Assembly (NCBI RefSeq): GCF_002419965.1
Contig: NZ_DIHC01000010.1
Location: forward strand, 1-64,000
Direction: 5' to 3'
Source: Pseudomonas sp. UBA5706
GTDB lineage: Bacteria > Pseudomonadota > Gammaproteobacteria > Pseudomonadales > Pseudomonadaceae
DNA: 64,000 nucleotides
Shown: in pieces, positions 17,199 to 26,087 of the stretch
Layout of the letters: every line of letters starts with the position of its first letter
How positions within the stretch are numbered: position 1 is the first letter of the stretch
Notes under the pieces: model-generated
Told to the model about the DNA's origin: nothing
What the model saw: only the letters and a program-made list of their open reading frames with translations
Database searches by the model: none
Position numbers and translations under genes: made by a program

Positions 17199-18626
17199 TC
17201 AGGACGCAAATAGATAACCCTCGACGTCCATCCCTGCATCACGCATCTGGGCCAGCTTGTAGCGCAATGTACGGGGGCTGATACCCAGGCGTTCAGCGGC
17301 TTCCTTGCGGCGGCCACGTTCGGCGCGCAGGGTGTCGATGATCACCTGGAATTCGCGACGGCGCAGATCCTCGCCGAGCGCGCCAGCCTGTTCACCATGG
17401 CCCATCTCCTGTGCCGATTCAGTCACACCGGGCAAGGGCGACGGCGATGCCGGAACCTGAAGTACCGGCGCCTGGGCAGGCATCGAGGCGAAGCTGATGG
17501 GGCCGGCCAGACAGAAGTCCTCGGCCTGAATCACCCCACCCTGTTGCAGAATCAGCGCGCGCTGCACAGCGTTGTCCAGTTCGCGCACGTTGCCCGGCCA
17601 GTTGTAGCCGACCAGGCATTTTTGCGCATCCACGGACAGGCGTACCGGCGCATGCTTCATTTTATTGACGTGCTTGGCCAGCAGCCGCTCGGCCAGCGGC
17701 AGAATGTCGCCAGGACGCTGACGCAGCGGATGCCAGGCCAGCGGGAAAACCGAAAGTCGATAGAACAAATCTTCGCGAAAACGTCCAGCCGCGACTTCAC
17801 CCGCCAGGTCGCGGTTGCTGGTGGCAAGCACGCGGATATCCAATTCGATGGGTTTGCGCGCACCGACCCGCTCCACTTCACGCTCCTGCAAGACCCGCAG
17901 CAATTTGGCTTGCAAGGCCATTGGCATCTCGGAAATTTCGTCAAGCAAAATGGTCCCGCCATCCGCCAGTTCAAACTTGCCCGCCTGCGCGGCGATAGCG
18001 CCAGTGAACGAGCCTTTCTCATGGCCGAATAGCGTGGCTTCGAGCATGTTGTCCGGAATGGCCGCGCAGTTGATGGCGATGAAGGGTTTGCCAGCCCGGG
18101 GCGATTGCTGGTGAATGAATCGCGCGAGCACCTCTTTACCCGTGCCGGACTCACCGGAAATCAAGACCGTAGAGTCACTTTTCGCCACTCGGCTCGCCAG
18201 GTTAAGCAACTGCGCGCTGGCTGGCTCGACCGCGATGGGCCCTTCGCCATCCGCCGGCCCCAGCCGACCCAACGCATGACGCCCCACCAACGCCAACAGC
18301 GAGTTGGGTTCGAAAGGTTTGACCAGGTAGTCGGCGGCGCCTTGACGCATGGCTTCCACCGCACGGTCCACTGCGCCATGGGCGGTCATCAGCAACACCG
18401 GCAGTTGTGGATAACGGCTGCGCAGCTGGGCCAGCAATTGATGACCGTCCATGCCCGGCATGTTGACGTCGCTGATCACCAGACTGAACGAGCGTGCGCC
18501 AACGGCCACCAATGCTTCTTCGGCAGAGGCGACGGCATGATAGTCATGACCGGCCAGCGCCAGGGTTTCGCCCAGCGCCTCGCGCAGTGAAGGATCGTCC
18601 TCGACCAATAACACGTTGATGGTCAT
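17199..18626 (-). CDS. fleR: Two-component response regulator FleR (sigma-54 activator)
   Basis: NtrC-family activator of mid-stage flagellar operons, partner of FleS. The 475 residues are a receiver (Asp53 in LVISDVNMPGMDG), a central AAA+ domain with Walker A GESGTGKEVLARF and the sigma-54 contact loop GSFTGA, and a C-terminal Fis-type helix-turn-helix (RKEAAERLGISPRTLRYKL). The GAFTGA loop has Ser at position 2, a seen variant. ATGA overlap with fleS couples the pair. Confidence 0.95.
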   Translation of the reverse strand: MTINVLLVEDDPSLREALGETLALAGHDYHAVASAEEALVAVGARSFSLVISDVNMPGMDGHQLLAQLRSRYPQLPVLLMTAHGAVDRAVEAMRQGAADYLVKPFEPNSLLALVGRHALGRLGPADGEGPIAVEPASAQLLNLASRVAKSDSTVLISGESGTGKEVLARFIHQQSPRAGKPFIAINCAAIPDNMLEATLFGHEKGSFTGAIAAQAGKFELADGGTILLDEISEMPMALQAKLLRVLQEREVERVGARKPIELDIRVLATSNRDLAGEVAAGRFREDLFYRLSVFPLAWHPLRQRPGDILPLAERLLAKHVNKMKHAPVRLSVDAQKCLVGYNWPGNVRELDNAVQRALILQQGGVIQAEDFCLAGPISFASMPAQAPVLQVPASPSPLPGVTESAQEMGHGEQAGALGEDLRRREFQVIIDTLRAERGRRKEAAERLGISPRTLRYKLAQMRDAGMDVEGYLFAS

Positions 18627-19849
18627 GGGCGATTACCTGAAGCGTTGACGCCCGGAATCAGCGGCAGGGAAACAATGGCACAGGTGCCACGACCCGGGCG
18701 CGATCGAAATTGCACCAGCCCCTGGTGAGCCCTGGCAACGGCCGTCACCACCGCCAGCCCCAGCCCTGTGCCAGTGCTCTTGGTGGTGAAGAAAGGCTCG
18801 CCGATCCGGGCCAGCGCGACTGTATCGATGCCGCTGCCATTGTCGCTGATGCAAACGCGCAACGTGTTGCCACGGTTGTAGGCGTGAATCTTGACACGTG
18901 CACCCGTGGCGCTGGCCTGCACGGCGTTTTCGATCAGGTTAAGGAGCGCGCCGACCAAAGTGTCACGATTGCACACCAATTGGCCATCGACGCTGTTGCA
19001 CTGCCAGCGCACTGCAATGTCCCGCACATGGGTCTGAGCCGCCGAGTGCAGCGCATCGACCAACGCCTGCGGGGTCACCCGATCGGTCAGCGGCAGTTCG
19101 CCTCGGGCAAAGACCAGCATGTCCCGGACCTGGTGCTCCAGCTCATGCAGACGCTCTTTGAGACGCCCGGCGAAGCGCTGCTGCGTCTCGACATTCAAAG
19201 CCTGCTCGGTGAGATGGCTCGCATAGATCATGGCGGCCGATAAAGGGGTGCGGATCTGATGGGCCAGCGAGGCGACCATGCGCCCCAGCGACGACAAACG
19301 TTCGTGGCGCGCCAGTTGGCTTTGCAGATGACGGGTTTCAGTCAAGTCGTTAAGCAACACCAACTGACCTGGCTCGGCGTCCAGCGAGCGGGTTGCAATG
19401 GACAGACGACGCCCATCCTTGAGGGAAATTTCATGGCCGTCGTCTTCGCGCGGCGCAAAGCAGCGGGCGATCACGTGGCGCCAGAGCATGCCGATCAGCG
19501 GCTCGCCCAACAACTCCAGCGCGGCCGGATTGGCCTCACGTACCGTACCGGTTCCATCAATGACGATGACCCCGCCGGGCAACAGATCCAGCAGGTTCTG
19601 CAGGCGATTGGCCAGACGCTCCTTCTCCGCCAGCTCCTGCATGCGCTGGGCACTGACCACTGCCAGCTCGCCCTTGAGTTCGGTGACCCGGGCTTCCAGC
19701 AAACTATAGGAGTCGGTCAATTGCACCGACATCTGATTGAACAGGGCAAATGCCTGCTCCAACCCGTGTCGACTTTCCACTTCCGGGGACGGCTGCACTT
19801 GCGAACCTGGGATCGCGGGTTCGGAAGACATCTGAGCGGCCTGGGGCAT
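18623..19849 (-). CDS. fleS: Sensor histidine kinase FleS
   Basis: Soluble kinase that phosphorylates FleR. The 408 residues have no transmembrane helix. They show a coiled-coil region (about 30-85), a PAS domain (about 85-180, PGGVIVIDGTGTVREANPAA), the phosphorylated His197 in SLAHQIRTPLSAAMIYASHL, and an HATPase with NLIENAVQAS, ISDNGSGID and GTGLGLAVV. An in-frame ATG at 19831 is an alternative start; neither has a strong Shine-Dalgarno. Confidence 0.93.
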   Translation of the reverse strand: MPQAAQMSSEPAIPGSQVQPSPEVESRHGLEQAFALFNQMSVQLTDSYSLLEARVTELKGELAVVSAQRMQELAEKERLANRLQNLLDLLPGGVIVIDGTGTVREANPAALELLGEPLIGMLWRHVIARCFAPREDDGHEISLKDGRRLSIATRSLDAEPGQLVLLNDLTETRHLQSQLARHERLSSLGRMVASLAHQIRTPLSAAMIYASHLTEQALNVETQQRFAGRLKERLHELEHQVRDMLVFARGELPLTDRVTPQALVDALHSAAQTHVRDIAVRWQCNSVDGQLVCNRDTLVGALLNLIENAVQASATGARVKIHAYNRGNTLRVCISDNGSGIDTVALARIGEPFFTTKSTGTGLGLAVVTAVARAHQGLVQFRSRPGRGTCAIVSLPLIPGVNASGNRP

Positions 19850-19901
19850 AGTTGATTTCTCGGTGGCGAACCGTCAGCAAACGGTATGTTGCAAGAGACT
19901 T

Positions 19902-19917
19902 TGCAATCCTCGTGCCG
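19902..19917 (-). promoter_or_regulatory. Sigma-54 promoter for fleSR
   Basis: Minus-strand CGGCACGAGGATTGCA has GG-N10-GC and only the first base off consensus. It lies 53 bases before fleS and begins immediately after the U-tract of the fleQ terminator. Confidence 0.87.
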
Positions 19918-19944
19918 AAAAAAAAACCGCTGAAAAATCAGCGG
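19918..19944 (-). terminator. Intrinsic terminator of fleQ
   Basis: Minus strand: CCGCTGA, loop TTTT, TCAGCGG, then eight or more T. A perfect 7-bp stem ends the fleQ transcript 27 bases after the stop. Confidence 0.9.
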
Positions 19945-19970
19945 CTTGTTTTTTGCGCGTCAAAGGAGTG

Positions 19971-21446
<1,476 letters not shown>

Positions 21447-21550
21447 GCAATAGCAACTTCCCTAGTCAACTCGATGCCCATTCAGGGGCAAGCTTGGCCG
21501 TGTATCGTCGGCACAGACATTACGACGGCCAGAAATTAGTAAACATCACT

Positions 21551-21579
21551 AGTTAAGTCAAAAAACCGTACACAGTCAA
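21551..21579 (-). promoter_or_regulatory. Possible sigma-70 promoter for fleQ
   Basis: Minus strand TTGACT-17-TTAACT: a good -35 and a weak -10, about 105 bases before fleQ. A second TTGACT (21556-21561) followed 17 bases later by TAATTT (21533-21538) overlaps it, so two start sites are possible. Confidence 0.4.
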
Positions 21580-21615
21580 TTTTATGGCGCACAAATTTTT
21601 TCGATCAACCCAGCG

Positions 21616-21912
21616 TCAACCAAATAGATGGTAAACCTTTGCCGCGTTTTTCGCTCGTTGGATCTGCGACATTTCATCGACAATCGCCTGGCGTTCGCCC
21701 ACGGCGATATCTATCAACTGGCGATACACACCGAGTAATTCTTCCAGATTGCTGCGCAACTCAGGCTCGTCGTCACTGGCCTGGCTAATGACGTCGTCGA
21801 CACAGGCGCGACAGGCCAGATCGAGCTTGCCGATCGTTTCCCAATCGCGCTCGGCCAGGGCATCGACCAGGGCTTCACGGGTTTGTTCGATTCGCTTGAG
21901 GGCGGCAGTCAT
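21616..21912 (-). CDS. fliT: FliT-like flagellar protein
   Basis: Small helical protein (98 residues) following fliS, at the position where pseudomonads carry a FliT/FleP-type gene. Features seen: an all-helical pattern (ALKRIEQTREALVDALAERDW), a pair of Cys at 33 and 36, and a basic C-terminal helix (QIQRAKNAAKVYHLFG). FliT homologues chaperone the FliD cap protein; function here rests mostly on context. The gap to fliS is 11 bases. Confidence 0.72.
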   Translation of the reverse strand: MTAALKRIEQTREALVDALAERDWETIGKLDLACRACVDDVISQASDDEPELRSNLEELLGVYRQLIDIAVGERQAIVDEMSQIQRAKNAAKVYHLFG

Positions 21913-21923
21913 GGTGATCTCCT

Positions 21924-22319
21924 TTACATCGCTGGCTGTTGGTCGCCAATCGCGTCCCAGCCTTCCTTGACCGTTGTCAGCAAACCGCTGACCTCATCAA
22001 GGATTCTTGGGTCGGTCTTGATGTTAGCTTCAGCCAGGCGTTTCATCATGTAGACGTACAGGTTGTCGACATGGGCCAAGGCGTCGGCCTGCTTTTCCAT
22101 GTCAAGACCTTCACGCAGACCACCTACGATTTCGATGGTCTTGCCAATCAGTACACCCTTGGCGGCAACGTCCTTGCGCCCGATGGCACCTTTGGCCTGG
22201 GCGATGCGATCAAGCCCGGCTTCCATCAGCATCTGCACCAGACGGTGAGGCGTGGCCACGGCTGTTTGCGCCTGTGAATTGACCTTCTGATACTGCCGAA
22301 GGGCTGCCATACGGTTCAT
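21924..22319 (-). CDS. fliS: Flagellin export chaperone FliS
   Basis: Binds the FliC C-terminus and delivers it to the export gate. The 131 residues show the FliS pattern: ALRQYQKVNSQAQTAVATPHRLVQMLM near the start, AIGRKDVAAKGVLIGKTIEIVGGLR in the middle, and LYVYMMKRLAEANI later. GAGGT lies 9 bases before the ATG. Confidence 0.96.
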   Translation of the reverse strand: MNRMAALRQYQKVNSQAQTAVATPHRLVQMLMEAGLDRIAQAKGAIGRKDVAAKGVLIGKTIEIVGGLREGLDMEKQADALAHVDNLYVYMMKRLAEANIKTDPRILDEVSGLLTTVKEGWDAIGDQQPAM

Positions 22320-22395
22320 GTTTTTTTACCTCACAACGCTTGAAGTTCGCATATTCAGGGTATCGACACGGCCTGAAAAAACTTTAAGGCCAGAT

Positions 22396-22422
22396 GCCAA
22401 AAACCCGGCACTGTGGCCGGGT
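22396..22422 (-). terminator. Intrinsic terminator after fliD
   Basis: Minus strand: CCCGGC-CACAGT-GCCGGG followed by TTTTTGGC, about 22 bases after the fliD stop. It may attenuate fliST relative to fliD. Confidence 0.8.
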
Positions 22423-22442
22423 CGGAGCGTGAGTAACGCCTG

Positions 22443-23870
22443 TCAGCTCTTGGAAGCGTTCAGTGAGTCGAAGAACGAGGTAATGCTGGTTGCAGAAGCC
22501 TTCAGCTGGCCCACGAGCAGGTCCATGGCGTTGTATTTGGCAGTGAGGGTCGCGGTCAAGTTGGTGACACGAAGATCCAGGGCCGCCTGCTCATCGGTCA
22601 GATCGCTCTGCTGTTTGTTCAGGCTGGTGGTGCGCGTAGCGAAGATTCCGCCGGTCTCGGTGTAAGGCGTGATCGCCGCAGTCATGCGCGCCACCAGGCC
22701 ATTGGAGCCATCTCCGGTGCCGCTGAATAACTGCTGCACGTCGCCAGCCAGCCCCTGATTCATCGCAGCGGTAAACTTGGTGCTGTCGAGCGTCAGCTTG
22801 CCGTCCGATTGACCGGTGGTAATGCCCAACTGAGACAGAACCGACAGGTTGCCGCTGGCACCGGTTGTCACCAGTTCTTTACGAAGAGCCGACAAGATCG
22901 AGCGCGGCATCGCGTCGCCCGTGAGCGCAGCTGCTGTGTAGGTCGATCCGGTCGTGGCATCCGGCGTAGTCAGCACGGTGCCCTTGGTCACGGTGCTGAC
23001 CGCGCCGACCACCGCGTTGTAGGAATCAATAAAGGTCTGCAGCGACGCTTTCAAACCGTCGGTATTGGTTGAAACCGTGATGGTCGAAGACTGCGCCGTC
23101 AACAACGTCATCGATACGCCACCCAGGCTCTTGTCGATGGTATTGCTGGCGCTGGTGATCGGCATGCCATTGATGGTCAGGCTGGCGCTGCTAGCCTGAG
23201 AACCGATATAGCCGGCGCTGGTGGTATCGGTCGCGACAAGTTTCGTACCGGAAGTGATGTTGAACTCGGAAACCGTGTCACTGGAAGCCGTGATGTCAGA
23301 CCCGGCACCGGTCACTGTCGACGAAAAAACCAGACGAGAACCATTATCGTCGGTGATGATGTTGGCGCTGATGTTCGAGGTCGAACTCTGCGCATTGACC
23401 AGTTTGGCTACCGAAGCAAGGGTAGCGTCGGTAGGGATGGTGATCTTGGTATCAATGCCATTTTGAGTGAGGGTCAGGTCGCCACTCGGAATAGCACTGG
23501 TCGCCCCCCCGGAAAAGGATGCACTTGCAACCCTGGAACTGCTCGCAAGCGCCGTGACGTCAACGCTGTAGGTACCAGGCACCGCCGTGCTATCGGAGGT
23601 CACCGTCAACCTGCTGGTGTCGGACGACGCGGCTGTATAGCCGGCGAAAGCCTGGGTGCCGGTTTTGCCCAGATTGGTCAACGCCGTCTGGAAAGAAGAC
23701 ATGGCGCTTTGCAGCGTACCAATCCCCGACAGCTTGGTGGTTACCAGCTTGGTCTGGGTGGTGATTTGCGTTTGCTTGGCAAGCTTGTCGGAGTTGACCA
23801 GCGCATTAACGATGTCACTGATCGCCAGGCCCGACCCCAGGCCGGTTGTAGAGGTAAGTGGACTCGCCAT
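22443..23870 (-). CDS. fliD: Flagellar filament cap protein FliD
   Basis: Hook-associated protein 2, which caps the filament and folds incoming flagellin. The 475 residues have an N-terminal D0 helix pattern (GLGSGLAISDIVNALVNSDK), a Ser/Thr-rich core, and a C-terminal coiled region (GGIFATRTTSLNKQQSDLTDEQAAL ... YNAMDLLVGQLKAS). AAGGAG precedes the ATG. No sigma-54 or sigma-28 box is evident in the 76 bases upstream, so it is probably co-transcribed with flaG. Confidence 0.96.
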   Translation of the reverse strand: MASPLTSTTGLGSGLAISDIVNALVNSDKLAKQTQITTQTKLVTTKLSGIGTLQSAMSSFQTALTNLGKTGTQAFAGYTAASSDTSRLTVTSDSTAVPGTYSVDVTALASSSRVASASFSGGATSAIPSGDLTLTQNGIDTKITIPTDATLASVAKLVNAQSSTSNISANIITDDNGSRLVFSSTVTGAGSDITASSDTVSEFNITSGTKLVATDTTSAGYIGSQASSASLTINGMPITSASNTIDKSLGGVSMTLLTAQSSTITVSTNTDGLKASLQTFIDSYNAVVGAVSTVTKGTVLTTPDATTGSTYTAAALTGDAMPRSILSALRKELVTTGASGNLSVLSQLGITTGQSDGKLTLDSTKFTAAMNQGLAGDVQQLFSGTGDGSNGLVARMTAAITPYTETGGIFATRTTSLNKQQSDLTDEQAALDLRVTNLTATLTAKYNAMDLLVGQLKASATSITSFFDSLNASKS

Positions 23871-23946
23871 TTCTAGCTCCTTGCGGTTTTGGTCGGTTTT
23901 TTGACTATAGACAGCTCAAAAGAACCGCGTTCACGTTTCATGCCAG

Positions 23947-24360
23947 TCAGGCTTTTGCGTCGAACAACAGACTGTCTGGATTTTTCAGGCTGTTTGCGTT
24001 TTTCAGGCTGTCAGCAATTTTCAGCGCTTCGGCCGATGGCAGCTGCCGAACCACTTCACCCGTTTCAGTGGCAATGACCTTGACGACCACTTCGCCAGAA
24101 CCTTCGTCAATCGAGAATTCAAGGTTACGGCGAACCGATTTGAAGAACTTGTCCATGTCCTGAACGGCAGCCTTCAATTCCTTTGACTTTTTATCGGCAT
24201 CGGAAGAAGAGTCTTTACTTGTTGACGTATCTGCATGGGCAGTCGCAGCCGGCGCAGAAACGACCTGAGGCGCTACGACCGACTTGTCAGCCGCCACAGG
24301 CACCACTGGCAACGACGGCATTACAGGATAAGTCATGCTCAGTCGGGTGCTGATGTCCAT
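23947..24360 (-). CDS. flaG: FlaG family flagellar protein
   Basis: Small protein of the FlaG family, linked to filament length control. The 137 residues have an Ala/Pro/Val-rich, Ser/Asp-rich N-terminal half and the conserved FlaG C-terminal domain (RRNLEFSIDEGSGEVVVKVI, TGEVVRQLPSAEALKIADSL). It lies between fliC and fliD as in P. aeruginosa. GAGGTG precedes the ATG. Confidence 0.92.
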   Translation of the reverse strand: MDISTRLSMTYPVMPSLPVVPVAADKSVVAPQVVSAPAATAHADTSTSKDSSSDADKKSKELKAAVQDMDKFFKSVRRNLEFSIDEGSGEVVVKVIATETGEVVRQLPSAEALKIADSLKNANSLKNPDSLLFDAKA

Positions 24361-24380
24361 GTCTTTTCACCTCTCAAAGT

Positions 24381-24416
24381 AAAAAGCGGGAGAGCACGCA
24401 AGCACACCCCCCCGCC
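24381..24416 (-). terminator. Terminator of fliC
   Basis: Minus strand: GCGGG, a long interrupted loop, CCCGC, then TTTTTAC, in the 72 bases between fliC and flaG. The stem is short, so partial readthrough into flaG-fliD is plausible. Confidence 0.6.
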
Positions 24417-24432
24417 AAAACTCTAGCCGATA

Positions 24433-25284
24433 TTACTGAAGCAGCTTCAGAACAGCGGATGGCAGCTGGTTAGCCTGGGCCAGAACAGAGGTGGAAGCCT
24501 GTTGCAGAGTCTGTTGTTTGGTCAGGTTAGCGGTTTCAGCTGCGAAGTCGGTGTCTTGAATACGGCCCAGTGCAGCGGTGGCGTTTTCGTTGACGTTCTG
24601 CAGGTTGGAAATGGTGCTGGTCAGACGGTTTTGCGAAGCACCCAGGCTCGAACGCGTGGAGTTGATCGTTGCCAGTGCAGCGTCGATTGCCGAGATCGCA
24701 GCGTCAACGTTGGTGTGCGCAGTGCTGTTGTCAGAGCCGCTGATCGAGGTGGTGCCGCTGGCTACGCCCAGTGCCGAAGCAGTGAAGCTGCCGGTCAGAA
24801 CCAGGTCGATGTGGTTCGAAGTACCGGTGTTGGAACCGACTTGCAGAGTCACGGTGCTAGCGCTACCGTCCAGCAGGTTCTTGCCGTTCAGGTTGGTCGA
24901 ATCGGCGATACGGGTCAGTTCGTCCGACATCTGGCCGTATTCGGCATCCAGAGAAGAGCGGTCAGCGGTGCCGTTGGTGTCGTTTCGGGACTGAACAGCC
25001 AGTTCACGCATACGCTGCAGAATGTTGGTCGATTCTTGCAGAGCGCCTTCAGCGGTCTGAGCGATCGAGATACCGTCGTTGGCGTTCTTGATGGCCACAG
25101 TCTGACCACGGATTTGCGAAGTTTCGCGAGTAGCGATCTGCAGGCCGGCGGCGTCGTCTTTAGCGCTGTTGATTTTCAGACCGGAAGACAGACGGGTCAT
25201 CGAAGTCGACAGTGCGTCGGAAGCCCTGCTCAGGTTCTTCTGAACAGCCAGGGAAGCTACGTTGGTGTTTACGCCTAAAGCCAT
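24433..25284 (-). CDS. fliC: Flagellin FliC
   Basis: Filament subunit of 283 residues. Conserved D0/D1 termini (VNTNVASLAVQKNLSRASDA at the start, LAQANQLPSAVLKLLQ at the end) flank a short variable centre (about 140-200). Residues 30-51 are the flg22 epitope with the P. syringae-type sequence. Hydroxyl residues in the centre (Ser143, Thr164, Ser176, Ser184) align with O-glycosylation sites known from P. syringae pv. tabaci. A sigma-28 promoter lies about 80 bases upstream and a glycosylation island just beyond. Confidence 0.98.
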   Translation of the reverse strand: MALGVNTNVASLAVQKNLSRASDALSTSMTRLSSGLKINSAKDDAAGLQIATRETSQIRGQTVAIKNANDGISIAQTAEGALQESTNILQRMRELAVQSRNDTNGTADRSSLDAEYGQMSDELTRIADSTNLNGKNLLDGSASTVTLQVGSNTGTSNHIDLVLTGSFTASALGVASGTTSISGSDNSTAHTNVDAAISAIDAALATINSTRSSLGASQNRLTSTISNLQNVNENATAALGRIQDTDFAAETANLTKQQTLQQASTSVLAQANQLPSAVLKLLQ

Positions 25285-25365
25285 GATGAATTCCTCGTTG
25301 GTTGGGTACTGCGGCTATCCGGCCCTGGCAAGCGCCGGGTTTGGCCTAGAGAACCTACATAATGT

Positions 25366-25392
25366 TTATCGTCTTATCTGCAAGGAGCTTGA
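25366..25392 (-). promoter_or_regulatory. Sigma-28 (FliA) promoter for fliC
   Basis: Minus strand: TCAA-N15-GACGATAA, close to TAAA-N15-GCCGATAA with exact spacing. The -10 is at 25366-25373 and the -35 at 25389-25392. The predicted 5' leader is about 75 bases. Confidence 0.83.
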
Positions 25393-25564
25393 GGGCTTTT
25401 TCAAAATTTTTTGCCACCAGAGCGCCACCCCTGCTTTTTTGACGGGGGTTACACAGCTTTTCGGCGCCAACCCCCTAAGCTTTAATGACGATGCCAACCT
25501 TTCATCCAGTAAAAGGTTTTCGCACGCGCGCCAACGTTCGCGTTCTATTTGTCAGGCGCGAGGG

Positions 25565-25742
25565 TTACCGATGCGGCTTCAAGACCGCCGTCGGCAGTTG
25601 GCTGGCCTTGGCCAGGATGGCGTTGAGGCTTGCTGCGGCGTTTGCTGTTGGGTCAGCTCGAGGATTGGGCGGCGAAGTCGACGCTCTGGATAGTCTTCGC
25701 GCCGCTTGGGTTTTCATTCACGCTCTGGAGAGTCGCCGCTGA
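25565..25742 (-). pseudogene. Degenerate C-terminus of a second flagellin gene
   Basis: The minus strand carries a decayed copy of the flagellin C-terminal D1/D0 region. One frame reads LQSVNENPSGAKTIQSVDFAAQ in pieces, then after a one-base deletion ELTQQQTPQQAS, then after a second one-base deletion ILAKASQLPTAVLKPHR and a stop. The intact fliC reads LQNVNEN, IQDTDFAAE, LTKQQTLQQAS and LAQANQLPSAVLKLLQ at the same places. The stop codon position is conserved. No N-terminal half is visible upstream. It lies about 170 bases before the fliC promoter. Confidence 0.85.
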
Positions 25743-25802
25743 CTATCGTTCTGTCTGCATTGATTTAAAAAATCATCAAACGGTGATGAGAGCCTCATTA
25801 AC

Positions 25803-26087
25803 TCACTTGCCATGAGACTCTTGCGCACCTAGCCCCTGGCACATTTGGACGAACTCCACCTCCAGCCAATCCGCCACACCCAGCCAGTCCTGACGCTCCT
25901 GGCATTGCAAAATCGCACTGAGCACCTGCATCCACCGCGCCTGTTCTTCGACCGAGCGAGCGGTGAACTGCGGCATGGCAGCGTCGAGCAGCTCCACCAT
26001 TGCCAGCGCCCCCTCGATATCGCGCCCCAGACGAAAAAGCCGAGCGCATTGTCGGGCGTTATCGGTGATGTGCGTTGGGGCGTTCAT
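25803..26087 (-). CDS. Small hypothetical protein coupled to the Maf gene
   Basis: 94-residue helical protein (NARQCARLFRLGRDIEGALA, SVEEQARWMQVLSAILQCQE, WLGVADWLEVEFVQMCQG) with no signal peptide. I do not recognise a family. Its ATG overlaps the Maf-like gene's stop (ATGA), so the two are very probably made together. Its size and helicity resemble a small chaperone or adaptor, which would fit a partner for the glycosyltransferase or for flagellin; this is inference. Confidence 0.75.
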   Translation of the reverse strand: MNAPTHITDNARQCARLFRLGRDIEGALAMVELLDAAMPQFTARSVEEQARWMQVLSAILQCQERQDWLGVADWLEVEFVQMCQGLGAQESHGK

